Shown: piece after piece, positions 36,301-45,793 of the stretch | Position numbering within the stretch: position 1 is the first letter of the stretch | Layout: the number at the start of each line of letters is the position of its first letter | Assembly (NCBI RefSeq): GCF_949152225.1 | Contig: NZ_CASCJC010000001.1 | Location: forward strand, 372,001-436,000 | Length of the DNA: 64,000 bases | Reading direction: 5' to 3' | Source of the DNA: Ligilactobacillus sp900765635 | GTDB lineage: Bacteria > Bacillota > Bacilli > Lactobacillales > Lactobacillaceae | The notes under the pieces: generated by a model | What the model saw: the letters and a program-made list of their open reading frames with translations, nothing else | Database searches by the model: none | What the model was told of the DNA's origin: nothing | Translations under genes and position numbers: made by a program

Positions 36301-36742
36301 TATTATATAGCTGTCGTTTATATGCATTTTTGAGTTTTTTAGTATTGGTAAAAATGAACCATTTACTAAAAAAGTAATTCAAAATACCAACTAAAACCTG
36401 GTCTATAAGCTTGATTAAATCAGGATGAAGTTTAGTTAAATGCATTCCTAACATCATTATTAAACTATCTAAGAAAAAAGAGACAAGACGGACAGTAAAA
36501 AATGCAGTCAGTTCACGCATAAATTTGGAAAATGAAGTATAATTGGAATGAAACACAAAAGTTTTAGTAGTAAAAAATGAAAATAAAATAGCACACAAAT
36601 AAGCTAAGACATTAGCACTTAAGTAATACATGTTTAAGACTTGAAATAAAATATGAAAGACTAAGATATTTACTGCACTAGCTAATGTTCCAAAAAGTGT
36701 GTAGGTTAAAAAGCTGCGATATTTTTGATAAATTTTGTTCAT
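36293..36742 (-). CDS. GtrA-family membrane protein (second copy)
   Basis: 149 residues with four hydrophobic helices and a basic C-terminal tail. Same family as the copy at 23774 but clearly diverged; conserved segments are YTLFGTLASAVNILVF and GILNYFFSKWFIF. A flippase for lipid-linked sugars is the usual assignment. It stands alone, divergent from the TagH-like gene, so its partner glycosyltransferase is elsewhere. Confidence 0.88.
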   Translation of the reverse strand: MNKIYQKYRSFLTYTLFGTLASAVNILVFHILFQVLNMYYLSANVLAYLCAILFSFFTTKTFVFHSNYTSFSKFMRELTAFFTVRLVSFFLDSLIMMLGMHLTKLHPDLIKLIDQVLVGILNYFFSKWFIFTNTKKLKNAYKRQLYNKK

Positions 36743-36833
36743 GGAAAAGACTCCTAACTATCTTTGCAATTATACGTAGTTTTGTAAGAAAAGTAAAATT
36801 TAAAGAGATTTTTTGAGATCGGAAGGTTTTTGT

Positions 36834-38276
36834 ATGGCGAAAATTGAATTAAAATATATTACTAAGAATGCACCATTACAAACAGAAATAAAAGAAACCA
36901 AAAACTTTTTGTCAATGCAACCCAAAAAACATTTTTGGGAATTATGCGGAATTTCATTTAGCGTAAATTATGGTGAAGCTGTTGGAATTGTAGGCATTAA
37001 TGGTTCGGGCAAGGGTTCATTGTTGCGTATCATTGCTGGTTTAGAACGGCAAACAACGGGTTTTATTACGACTAAAAGTAAGGTTAATTACGCTAATATT
37101 ACTTATAATTTAGATTTTGAAGCAACAGGATTAGAAAATATCCGACAAAAAATCAACGAAGCCAACATTGACAATTTTAAAGGTGATCATTTAACTAATG
37201 CGATTATCAATTTTACAGAGATTGGACAATGGCTTTATAGACCAGTTAAATCGTATTCATTAGGCATGAAAGCACGATTAGCGTTAGGAATGGCACTGTT
37301 GATCGAACCTGATTTAGTGTTGGTTGATGATATTTTATATTTACTTGACCGGATGTTTTATCAAAAGGTTGCAAAAAAAATTCAGATGTTAAAAGATACC
37401 GGTGTTTCATTTTTAATTACCGACACACGCGGATTAATGCTTGAAAGTTTTTGCGAGCGAACATTGTGGTTAGAATTTGGCGTACAAGAAGACTTTGGAG
37501 CCACACGAGATGTTTTACCACAATTTGATTATTATTTAGACTGGTATAATGGCTTAGATCTACCAGAAAAAAATAAGTATTTAGCTAAAAAGCAAGCAGA
37601 ACAGTCGGATTTTGATGTTTCAAAGATTTATGAACAATTTAAAGTGGAACAATTTCAACACGGTTATACACGTAAAGACGAAGCCAGAATGCGTAAAGCT
37701 TTTTATGTTGAACGTGGTGTAGATCCAGTAAGTGGGGATGAAGATAGTGAATTAGCTAAGCAAAAGGCAAGCAAGGAGTTAAAAAAGGCTACGAAATTTT
37801 CTAGAAAAGGTTTGTTTGCAGTAGTTGCTTGTTTGATAGTAGTAGGAATTGGTGGATGGTGGTTACTTTCTGGCAAACCACTGGCTTTAACCAAAAAACA
37901 AGCTAAAGAATCTAGTCGGATTGCTAGCATCCAAAAAGCTGAGCAAAGTTCTTTGGCTCAAAAAAGTGCAGCCAAAAAAGTTAGCAGCAGTAAGGCTAAA
38001 AAGATACAAGAACAACAAACTGCTACACCCCAAGTTACACAAAGTAGTGTAGCAAGCGAGAGTTCTCAAAGCTCGCAAAGTTCTCAAAGTAGTACCGAAC
38101 AAAGCTCAAGTAGTAGTATACAAGAACAAACGCAAGATATTACAGTGCAAGATGGGGATACTATGGGTGAATTAGCTAGCAAATATAATACAACAGTTGC
38201 AAAAATTCAAGAACTCAATAATCTAGGGCAAAGTACAGATTTGACTGCAGGAGCAACAATTAAAGTTCCCAAATAA
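36834..38276 (+). CDS. TagH-like ABC ATPase with degenerate motifs, fused to a LysM domain
   Basis: 480 residues. Residues 1-250 resemble TagH, the ATPase of the teichoic acid exporter. The catalytic motifs are altered: Walker A reads GINGSGKGS (54-62, Gly in place of the first Ser/Thr), the signature is SLGMKAR, Walker B ends LVLVDD (161-166) with Asp where the catalytic Glu should be, and the H-loop is LITDTRG with no His. One membrane helix (about 327-346), a long Ser/Gln-rich linker and a LysM domain (about 436-480) follow. No TagG permease is adjacent. It may be a non-hydrolysing scaffold linking the cytoplasm to peptidoglycan. ATG at 36834 follows GGAAGG. Confidence 0.82.
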   Translation: MAKIELKYITKNAPLQTEIKETKNFLSMQPKKHFWELCGISFSVNYGEAVGIVGINGSGKGSLLRIIAGLERQTTGFITTKSKVNYANITYNLDFEATGLENIRQKINEANIDNFKGDHLTNAIINFTEIGQWLYRPVKSYSLGMKARLALGMALLIEPDLVLVDDILYLLDRMFYQKVAKKIQMLKDTGVSFLITDTRGLMLESFCERTLWLEFGVQEDFGATRDVLPQFDYYLDWYNGLDLPEKNKYLAKKQAEQSDFDVSKIYEQFKVEQFQHGYTRKDEARMRKAFYVERGVDPVSGDEDSELAKQKASKELKKATKFSRKGLFAVVACLIVVGIGGWWLLSGKPLALTKKQAKESSRIASIQKAEQSSLAQKSAAKKVSSSKAKKIQEQQTATPQVTQSSVASESSQSSQSSQSSTEQSSSSSIQEQTQDITVQDGDTMGELASKYNTTVAKIQELNNLGQSTDLTAGATIKVPK

Positions 38277-38328
38277 GGTAAAAGCGGAGTATAATAAAAT
38301 AAATGTGATATTTGGAGAGTGATTTTTT

Positions 38329-39684
38329 ATGAATGCCGACCCGGGACAGCAGTTATGGTTACTGGGAATAGTTTTTCTTAGTTTAGTATTGATTATGTTA
38401 TTTTCTTGCGCAGAATGTGTCTTAAACGTTTTGGGCAAACAACAATTAGAAAGTTTAGCCGACAAACAAGATACAAATAAAAAGGCACGTCTATTGACGT
38501 TAGCAAAAGATGTGACACGGTATTTGCGTAGCTTAAGGCTAGCTAAGGTAACTTTTTCAACGTTAGCAGTTGTTTTATTAGAAGTTGTAGCGTTGATGTA
38601 TAGTAGTATGTGGAGCCATTTATTTTTATATTCATTAGGGATTTGTTTAGTGTGGACGATTGTGCGTGATGTTTTAGGGGAAAAACTTCCTAAACAACTC
38701 GTGTTAAAAGATCCTAAAAAAGCTGCTCCACGTCTAGCAAGTTTTACTATATGGGTGAGTGTTTTGCTTAGTCCATTAGTGTTTATTTGTAATTTGTTAA
38801 GTCAGCTATTTGAAAAACAAGATGATAATCAAGCCGACTATAAGAAGGCTTCGTGGCAAAATATCGTTGAATTAATTGAGGATGGTCGCAATAACGGCGA
38901 ACTAGACAATGATGACTTTGAAATGATCGATGGTGTAATTTCAATGCATGATAAGATGGCACGAGAAGTGATGGTGCCAAGAATTGATGCATTCATGATC
39001 GATATTACAAATGATAATAATCGAAGTATTGATGATATTTTGCAAATGGATTATTCACGTGTACCGATTTATCATGAAGATAAAGACAAAGTTATCGGGA
39101 TTGTGCATATTAAAAATTTAATTAAAGCAGCTAGACGTTTTGGTTTTGATCATGTAACGATTCGCCAAGTGATGCAACCAGCCTTTTTTGTGCCTGAAAC
39201 GATTACTATTGATCAGCTTATGTATGAGATGAAAAAAACACAAAATCAAATGGCAATCTTGTTAGATGAATATGGTGGTGTCGTAGGCTTAGTAACCCTA
39301 GAAGATTTGATTGAAGAAATTGTAGGCGAAATTCAAGATGAATCTGATGAACCACAACAAGATATTCAAAAATTAGCTGATGGACAATATTTAGTAACAG
39401 CACGTTTGAGCTTAGATGATTTTAACGATGAATTTGGCTGTGAACTAGAGATGAATGATGTCGATACTATAGGTGGGTATCTGATTGGACGTTTAGGTGT
39501 GATTCCTGCCAAAGGTGATGAACAAGTGATAACAACGGCTGATGAGCTTAAATTACAAGTGGCTAAGATGCAAGGCGATCGTATTTTAGATATTAAAGTT
39601 TTCTTATCGCCTAAACTTAATCAATATCGCTTACAACGAGAACAAGAAAAACAAGCTCTTCAAAATAAAATGGGCTTAAGTTAG
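38329..39684 (+). CDS. Hemolysin-C/CorC-family protein (CNNM-CBS-CorC_HlyC)
   Basis: 451 residues. Order: membrane domain of the CNNM/DUF21 type with about three to four helices (1-190), a CBS pair (about 205-335; AREVMVPRIDAFMID, YGGVVGLVTLEDL), and the C-terminal CorC/HlyC domain (LSLDDFNDEFG, DTIGGYLIGRLG). Such proteins are implicated in magnesium or cobalt efflux. It lies 52 bp after the TagH-like gene and may be read through from it. Terminator follows. Confidence 0.9.
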   Translation: MNADPGQQLWLLGIVFLSLVLIMLFSCAECVLNVLGKQQLESLADKQDTNKKARLLTLAKDVTRYLRSLRLAKVTFSTLAVVLLEVVALMYSSMWSHLFLYSLGICLVWTIVRDVLGEKLPKQLVLKDPKKAAPRLASFTIWVSVLLSPLVFICNLLSQLFEKQDDNQADYKKASWQNIVELIEDGRNNGELDNDDFEMIDGVISMHDKMAREVMVPRIDAFMIDITNDNNRSIDDILQMDYSRVPIYHEDKDKVIGIVHIKNLIKAARRFGFDHVTIRQVMQPAFFVPETITIDQLMYEMKKTQNQMAILLDEYGGVVGLVTLEDLIEEIVGEIQDESDEPQQDIQKLADGQYLVTARLSLDDFNDEFGCELEMNDVDTIGGYLIGRLGVIPAKGDEQVITTADELKLQVAKMQGDRILDIKVFLSPKLNQYRLQREQEKQALQNKMGLS

Positions 39685-39690
39685 TTTTAG

Positions 39691-39717
39691 CGAAGTGTTT
39701 AAGACACTTCGTTTTTT
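39691..39717 (+). terminator. Terminator after the CorC-family gene
   Basis: CGAAGTGT (39691-39698), loop TTAAG, ACACTTCG (39704-39711), TTTTTT. Confidence 0.9.
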
Positions 39718-39734
39718 CTTATTTGCCTAAGCGG

Positions 39735-39764
39735 TTGAAACTTTAAAAGGATATAGTGTAAGAT
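39735..39764 (+). promoter_or_regulatory. Promoter of prfC
   Basis: TTGAAA (39735-39740), 18 bp, TAAGAT (39759-39764). Confidence 0.5.
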
Positions 39765-39802
39765 AGAGTATGATATTTTAGACAAGCATAAAAGAGGTAG
39801 AC

Positions 39803-41380
39803 ATGAATAAAGAAGAATTAAAACAAGCAATTCAAATGCGGCGAACATTTGCGATTATCTCGCACCCCGATGCCGGAAAAACAACAATCACTGAGCAATT
39901 ATTGCTATTTGGGGGTGTTGTTAGATCTGCAGGGACTGTTAAGGCGAAAAAAACGGGGAATTTTGCTAAATCAGACTGGATGGAAATTGAAAAGAAACGT
40001 GGAATTTCTGTTACGAGTTCGGTGATGCAATTTGATTATGCAGGTAAACGAGTTAATATTTTAGATACACCAGGACACGAAGATTTTTCAGAAGATACTT
40101 ATCGGACTTTGATGGCTGTTGACTCTGCTGTGATGGTTGTGGATTCGGCTAAAGGTATTGAACCGCAAACTAAAAAGCTTTTCCAAATCTGTAAAATGCG
40201 TGGAATTCCAATTTTTACATTTATCAATAAATTAGACCGTGATGGACGGGAACCATTGGAATTAATTGCCGAACTTGAAGAGGTTTTAGGAATCGATGCT
40301 TATCCAATGAACTGGCCAATCGGGATGGGGAAAGGTTTGCAAGGTTTGTATGACATCTTTAATCATCGGATTGAACTGTATCGAAAAGAAGATCAATCGC
40401 AAAGTTTCCTAGAGTTAGATGAAAATGGTGAAATTGTCGGACAAGCACCACTTAAAGAAGAAAGCATTTATCAACAAGTTTTAGAAGAAATTGAGTTGGT
40501 TAAAGAAGCTGGAAATGAATTTGATGAAGCAAAGATTGCAGCAGGTAAGTTAACACCTGTTTTCTTTGGATCAGCGTTAACTAATTTTGGGGTAAAAACT
40601 TTCTTGGATGCTTACTTGCAATTTGCACCGCAACCAGGTGCACACAAAACCGAAGATGGAACTGCTGTAGAGCCAGTCAATGAAAATTTTGCTGGTTTCA
40701 TCTTTAAGATTCAAGCTAATATGAATCCTAACCATCGTGATAGAATTGCTTTTGTGCGAATTTGTGCAGGCGAGTTTGATCGTGGAATGGATGTTGTCTT
40801 GAATCGGACAGGCAAAAAGATTCGTTTATCCAATTCAACCCAATTTATGGCTGATACACGTGAGACAGTTGAAAATGCCGTAGCAGGAGATATCATTGGG
40901 TTATATGACACAGGTAATTTCCAAATTGGTGATACGATTTATACCGGTAAAAAAGCTGTTCAATTTGAAAAATTACCACAATTTACACCGGAACTTTTCA
41001 TGCGAGTAACTGCTAAAAATGTGATGAAACAAAAATCTTTCCATAAAGGAATTCAACAATTAGTACAAGAAGGAGCCGTGCAACTTTATCAAAGTTATAG
41101 TACTGGTGATTATATTTTAGGTGCGGTTGGACAATTGCAATTTGAAGTGTTTCAATTCCGAATGGCTAACGAATATAACTCAGAAGTTGTGATGACACCG
41201 ATGGGAAGAAAGATTGCACGCTGGATTGATCCAGAACAACTCGATGAAAAGATGTCGAGTTCTCGTAACTTATTGGTTAAAGATCGCCATGGTGATCCAT
41301 TGTTTTTGTTTGAAAATGAGTTTTCTGAACGTTGGTTTAGTGATAAATATCCAGATGTAAAATTAACTGCAAAGCTATAA
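39803..41380 (+). CDS. prfC: Peptide chain release factor 3
   Basis: 525 residues. This GTPase recycles release factors 1 and 2 after termination. G motifs: SHPDAGKTT (G1, about 20-28), RGIS (G2), DTPGHEDF (G3) and NKLD (G4). The C-terminal RF3 domain ends in FLFENEFSERWFSDKYP. Ribosome binding site AGAGGT. Monocistronic. Confidence 0.96.
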   Translation: MNKEELKQAIQMRRTFAIISHPDAGKTTITEQLLLFGGVVRSAGTVKAKKTGNFAKSDWMEIEKKRGISVTSSVMQFDYAGKRVNILDTPGHEDFSEDTYRTLMAVDSAVMVVDSAKGIEPQTKKLFQICKMRGIPIFTFINKLDRDGREPLELIAELEEVLGIDAYPMNWPIGMGKGLQGLYDIFNHRIELYRKEDQSQSFLELDENGEIVGQAPLKEESIYQQVLEEIELVKEAGNEFDEAKIAAGKLTPVFFGSALTNFGVKTFLDAYLQFAPQPGAHKTEDGTAVEPVNENFAGFIFKIQANMNPNHRDRIAFVRICAGEFDRGMDVVLNRTGKKIRLSNSTQFMADTRETVENAVAGDIIGLYDTGNFQIGDTIYTGKKAVQFEKLPQFTPELFMRVTAKNVMKQKSFHKGIQQLVQEGAVQLYQSYSTGDYILGAVGQLQFEVFQFRMANEYNSEVVMTPMGRKIARWIDPEQLDEKMSSSRNLLVKDRHGDPLFLFENEFSERWFSDKYPDVKLTAKL

Positions 41381-41381
41381 T

Positions 41382-41418
41382 AAAAAGCACATTCTTCAAT
41401 TTGAAGAGTGTGCTTTTT
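41382..41418. terminator. Bidirectional terminator after prfC
   Basis: AAAAAGCACATTCTTCAA pairs with TTGAAGAGTGTGCTTTTT (one G-U), then T residues; the far arm abuts the convergent gene's stop. Confidence 0.9.
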
Positions 41419-42497
41419 TAATCGATAAATTTAAGATATTGTTTGATAATCCAACCTTTGTTGGCGATAAGATACCAATCTAGTCCATGAATTGTTACGT
41501 GTTGCTTTAAACTTACCTTACTATGATCGCTAATTTTAGCTGTCGGTTTACCGAATGGCTGATCATAGACAGTTAGTTTTTTATTAGGAACATAATCAAT
41601 TATTGCTTTGGTTGGTGTATTTAGTTGGCCTAACATTTGCCAATCAGCACTTAAATTAGGTGAAGCATTTTGAACTTCGCTAAAAGCATTTGAATCATCT
41701 TTAATCCAAACATTTCCCCCCATGCAATGCCACCAAGACTCATCGGCTAATTGAATAGATTCAAATGTTTGCCAAATTGTTCCTTTGGCTAACGTAATCT
41801 TTAATTCCTTACCAGCCGGAGATGCAAAACATTTAACAAAGGTGTTCATTTGGAGACATTTTTGTTCATAAATAACTTTAAGCCATTCTTTTTTACGATA
41901 AAAGAAAGTAGCTATTTTTTGTTTTCTTTCAAATACCCCACGTAATTGGCCTTCAGCACGTAATAGAGTATAGCCGGCCAATTCTGGTGAAACCAATGAA
42001 TATTTTTCTTGCATCTTGCCACTGATAAACTGAGGCTCTTGTAAAAGATGAAAATCGTCAATGTCACGACAAAATAACCATAACACTCCAGCATCTTGAG
42101 CACGATAAATCAATGTTACTAAGCCATAATCATCTACTAAAGTTGTCGTAAACCCTTTAATTTGGGTGAGATTATAGTTTTTAAATTCCTTAAATTCTAT
42201 ATGTACTGCACTATGTTTTTGTCCGTAAATCAACTCGGGTGCGCATAAATCTTGTCCAGCTTCATTTCGATACGTAATCAACAAAGCAACTTGTTTTGCT
42301 GTTGTTTTAGTATGCATGGGTTTAAAAGATTCAGACTGTACTGTTGTTTTGGCAGAAGGTGCCGAATTTGTGGTATCAGTCTGTGGCACGCTTATTTTTT
42401 TATCGTATGTAGCAGCAGATTGCTTAAATTGTTTACGATAAGTACGACGCTTATTAAATTTTTTAGAAAGATTATGCCACAGTCCCAAAAATGCCAC
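41418..42497 (-). CDS. MucBP-like/SH3-like domain protein without signal peptide
   Basis: 359 residues, no confident family. Residues 1-65 are basic then Thr/Ser-rich with no secretion signal. Two segments look like MucBP-type ubiquitin-fold repeats (about 68-120, LITYRNEAGQDLCAPELI; about 150-205, SGKMQEKYSLVSPELAGYT to FFYRKKEW). Two SH3-like or GW-like units follow (about 210-275 and 290-359, ending DWYLIANKGWIIKQYLKF). Such domains are normally outside the cell, so a cytoplasmic location would be odd. Start GTG with GGAGGA upstream. Function unknown. Confidence 0.6.
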   Translation of the reverse strand: MAFLGLWHNLSKKFNKRRTYRKQFKQSAATYDKKISVPQTDTTNSAPSAKTTVQSESFKPMHTKTTAKQVALLITYRNEAGQDLCAPELIYGQKHSAVHIEFKEFKNYNLTQIKGFTTTLVDDYGLVTLIYRAQDAGVLWLFCRDIDDFHLLQEPQFISGKMQEKYSLVSPELAGYTLLRAEGQLRGVFERKQKIATFFYRKKEWLKVIYEQKCLQMNTFVKCFASPAGKELKITLAKGTIWQTFESIQLADESWWHCMGGNVWIKDDSNAFSEVQNASPNLSADWQMLGQLNTPTKAIIDYVPNKKLTVYDQPFGKPTAKISDHSKVSLKQHVTIHGLDWYLIANKGWIIKQYLKFID

Positions 42498-42974
42498 TAT
42501 TTAGTCCTCCTAACTTCTAGTCTTATCCAATTATACCGTAAATTAGCTTAAATTACTTGTAATTGGATATTAATTTTATCTCTAACTATCTCCTATTATA
42601 AAAGTTTCATATGTTTGCTACAACTAAAAATCCCACCATAAAACTTATAGAAGTATTTTAGATTATCTGTATAAATACATCTTTATAATCATTTAACTAA
42701 TTTATTTTACCATGAATATATTACGATTGGTTGATTTTGGCTATAACAATATAATTTAAAGAATATAAATACTTAAAAAGCAGTTAATCTCAAGACCAAC
42801 TGCTCTTTATATTTTATACATCACTTAAATTATTGATATATCCTTAACTCTCTTTAATAAATAAAAGTAAGTACTAATCTAACAAGCTTCAAGAGATTTC
42901 TTAAATATATCGAAATATTACTAGTTACTGCTGTAAATTTATCACAAATACTTTTTGAAATTTTAGTTGAATTA
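42498..42974. other. AT-rich intergenic region with a promoter-like and terminator-like pair
   Basis: No gene is seen. TTGGTT (42727-42732) with a 17-bp spacer to TATAAT (42750-42755) is followed by AGCAGTT (42779-42785) and AACTGCT (42798-42804) with trailing T-rich sequence. If real this would give a plus-strand RNA of about 50-60 nt between two minus-strand genes. Confidence 0.4.
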
Positions 42975-43250
42975 TTAGTGTTCAAGGCTAACTTCGACTA
43001 GATTTGGTGTTTTAGTAACCGTTGCACGATTTGCCTCTTCACCAAGAAGCTTTTGTGAAACAAAGGTAATTTCTTGGTCGGTGATGGGACGAACCTTGTT
43101 TGAAATAATGATTTCAGCGATATCAAATTTCTTTTTGAAAACAACCTTAGAATTGCCTAAGGAATAAACTTTGATAAAGTGGACGGGTGAATGTAACAAC
43201 TCATGACGAATCGTTGTTGCATAACTATTGGTCACGTCAATCAGGTTCAT
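42975..43250 (-). CDS. DUF1827 family protein
   Basis: 91 residues, close to full length for the Lactobacillales DUF1827 family, whose function is unknown. The N-terminus MNLIDVTNSYA and the central KVYSLGNSKVVFKK are characteristic. It has a mixed alpha/beta look, no signal peptide and no membrane helix. Strong AAAGGAGG before the ATG. It lies downstream of the clpE terminator in the same direction. Confidence 0.78.
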   Translation of the reverse strand: MNLIDVTNSYATTIRHELLHSPVHFIKVYSLGNSKVVFKKKFDIAEIIISNKVRPITDQEITFVSQKLLGEEANRATVTKTPNLVEVSLEH

Positions 43251-43370
43251 AATTTTTCCTCCTTTTCGTTACTATCCTCTAATATACATTATATATTAAA
43301 TTGTGTTTAGTAAAAACATAATATATGAAATAAATTGAGATGAATATTAAAAAGTGTCGCTCTTAGCATA

Positions 43371-43445
43371 AAAAATAGCTACCAAGACTGAAATGAACCT
43401 GGAAATTAAAAAGTGATTCATTCGAGTCAGGTAGCTATTTTTTAT
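43371..43445. terminator. Long two-tier terminator of clpE
   Basis: AAAAATAGCTACC (43371-43383) pairs exactly with 43430-43442; inside, GACT/AGTC and ATGAA/TTCAT extend the stem. T-runs occur in both directions. Confidence 0.85.
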
Positions 43446-45616
43446 TAATCTTGAGTGGCATTAGGTGCGTTAATGACGATTTGATCGTCTACGACACTAG
43501 CCATAAATTGTTTGGCTGTTGGATTATCTAAGTAATAATCCGCAATTTTATCTTCAATTTGTTCTTGAATGACACGTCTTAAAGGACGAGCTCCCATTTG
43601 TGGGTTATAACCTAATTTAACAAGTTTTTCAGCAGTTGCTTGATCATAAGCGAAATGAAGTCCTTGAGTTTGCAAGGTTTCATCAACTTGAGTTAGTAAT
43701 AGCGCAACAATTGTCAACAAGTTTTCTTTTGAAAGAGGGGTAAATTCGATAATATCATCGAAGCGATTCAAAAATTCAGGCTTGAAATATTTTGAAAGCT
43801 TATCGGTAATTGCATGTGTGGTTTGATTAGCAGTAGCCCCAAATCCGACACTAACAACTGAATCACCACTTCCGGCATTTGATGTCATGATGATGATGGT
43901 ATCTTTAAATGAAACCGTACGACCTTGCGAATCAGTCAAACGTCCATCATCTAAAATTTGTAAAAACATATGCATGACATCTGGATGAGCTTTTTCTACT
44001 TCATCCAATAATAAAAGACTATATGGATGACGCCGAACTTGTTCGGTTAACTGACCAGCTTCTTCATAACCTACATATCCAGGAGGAGAACCAATTAATT
44101 TTGATACCGAGAATTTTTCCATATATTCACTCATATCAAAACGAATCATTGCATCTTGAGAACCAAACAGTTCTTTAGCAAGTTGTTTAGCAGTTTCGGT
44201 TTTACCGACACCGGTTGGTCCAACGAATAAAAATGATCCGATTGGACGCCCGGATTTATTAAATCCAATCCGGTTGCGCCGAATTGCACGAGCTAATTTA
44301 GCAACGGCTTCATCTTGTCCGATAACATGCTTTTCTAAATTACTTGCTAAATCTTTTAGCTGTTGTTTTTCTTGGGCTTTGAGTTCACCAACAGGGATAT
44401 TTGTCTTTTCTTCGACAATTTTTTCCATATCATGTTCGCTAACAATTGGTGCATCTTCGTCAGTGACACTATTTTGCTTCATTGTATTAAATTTAGTAAC
44501 TTGATCACGATAATAAGCAGCTTGTTCATAGTCTTCATCTTTAAGGGCTGCTTGTTTTTTATTTTCAGCATCAGTAATTTTTTCATCGATTACTTCTGGT
44601 GAAAGTGTATGAATAGTCAAATTCTTCTTAGAACCTGCTTCATCTAATAAATCGATCGCCTTATCTGGTAAGAAGCGATCTTGAATATAACGAGCTGAAA
44701 GTTTAACAGCGGCTTGAATTGCTTGTGGTGTATATTTAACGTGATGATAAGCTTCATATTTAGCTTGAATACCTTCTAAAATCCTAATTGTTTCAGTAAT
44801 TGAAGGTTCATCAACTTGAACTGGCTGCAAACGGCGAGCCAAGGCAGCGTCTTTTTCGATTGTCCGAAATTCATTAAGTGTCGTTGCTCCAACGAGTTGT
44901 AATTCTCCACGAGCTAAAGCTGGTTTTAAGATATTCCCAGCATCCATACTTCCTTCGGCTTTCCCAGCACCGACGATTTCATGAATTTCATCGATAAATA
45001 AGATGATTTCAGGATGTTGCTTAAGTTCTTGCATCAATTGTTGCATCCGTTCTTCAAATTGACCACGGATACCGGTGCCTTGAACTAATGAAACCACATC
45101 TAAACGCACGACCCGCTTGTTTAAAAGCTTTTGAGGTACATCGCCATCGACAATTTTTTGAGCTAATCCCTCAACAACAGCAGTCTTACCGACACCTGCT
45201 TCACCAATTAAAACTGGATTATTTTTAGTGCGACGATTCAAAATTTCGATTACGCGTGCGATTTCTTGATCACGTCCAATAACTGGATCAATTTTGGCAT
45301 TTTTAGCTTCATTTGTTAAATCCAAACCAAATTGACTTAAAAGGGATTTATTTTTCTCTTGAGCTTGATTAGGCATTTGAGAGAAGTTTTCATTGTTTGT
45401 AGGATTTTGATTTTGACTAGCCTTAGGCATAGTGAAGTTAGCTGAATCAAAAAGATTACGTAAATTATCTAAACCTAAAAAATTAGAATAGTTGTTGTTT
45501 TGTGTACGCAATGATTGATAACAGCGTTGGCAAAGATCAACTGATGCTTGGCGTCCATTAATGTTAGTAGTTAAATGAATCGTTGCCGGATTTTGTTGGC
45601 AATTTTGACATAACAT
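43445..45616 (-). CDS. clpE: ATP-dependent Clp protease ATPase ClpE
   Basis: 723 residues. An N-terminal zinc finger (C3-xx-C6 ... C29-xx-C32) identifies ClpE rather than ClpC. Two AAA+ modules follow, with Walker A GEAGVGKT and GPTGVGKT; a UVR-type coiled segment (ENKKQAALKDEDYEQAAYYRDQV) lies between. It unfolds stress-damaged proteins for ClpP. A perfect CtsR operator upstream shows heat-shock control. Confidence 0.97.
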   Translation of the reverse strand: MLCQNCQQNPATIHLTTNINGRQASVDLCQRCYQSLRTQNNNYSNFLGLDNLRNLFDSANFTMPKASQNQNPTNNENFSQMPNQAQEKNKSLLSQFGLDLTNEAKNAKIDPVIGRDQEIARVIEILNRRTKNNPVLIGEAGVGKTAVVEGLAQKIVDGDVPQKLLNKRVVRLDVVSLVQGTGIRGQFEERMQQLMQELKQHPEIILFIDEIHEIVGAGKAEGSMDAGNILKPALARGELQLVGATTLNEFRTIEKDAALARRLQPVQVDEPSITETIRILEGIQAKYEAYHHVKYTPQAIQAAVKLSARYIQDRFLPDKAIDLLDEAGSKKNLTIHTLSPEVIDEKITDAENKKQAALKDEDYEQAAYYRDQVTKFNTMKQNSVTDEDAPIVSEHDMEKIVEEKTNIPVGELKAQEKQQLKDLASNLEKHVIGQDEAVAKLARAIRRNRIGFNKSGRPIGSFLFVGPTGVGKTETAKQLAKELFGSQDAMIRFDMSEYMEKFSVSKLIGSPPGYVGYEEAGQLTEQVRRHPYSLLLLDEVEKAHPDVMHMFLQILDDGRLTDSQGRTVSFKDTIIIMTSNAGSGDSVVSVGFGATANQTTHAITDKLSKYFKPEFLNRFDDIIEFTPLSKENLLTIVALLLTQVDETLQTQGLHFAYDQATAEKLVKLGYNPQMGARPLRRVIQEQIEDKIADYYLDNPTAKQFMASVVDDQIVINAPNATQD

Positions 45617-45656
45617 GATACAGTCACATCCCTTCTGAAAAAATCTTAGATCATTG

Positions 45657-45673
45657 TTTGACCAATTTTGACC
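45657..45673 (-). promoter_or_regulatory. CtsR operator of clpE
   Basis: On the minus strand GGTCAAAATTGGTCAAA: two exact GGTCAAA heptamers separated by three bases, the consensus for the class III heat-shock repressor CtsR. It lies just downstream of the clpE -10, where it would block transcription. Confidence 0.93.
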
Positions 45674-45684
45674 TTTATATATTT

Positions 45685-45712
45685 ATTATACGAGCTTAGT
45701 GTTAAACTGCAA
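45685..45712 (-). promoter_or_regulatory. clpE promoter
   Basis: Minus strand TTGCAG (45707-45712), 16 bp, TATAAT (45685-45690). Confidence 0.7.
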
Positions 45713-45793
45713 GTAAAAACTCTTGCATTTTTACTTTTAGTCACTAAACTTAAAGATAAGCTAAGAATTTATTCGGAACTTTAGGAGGATTAA

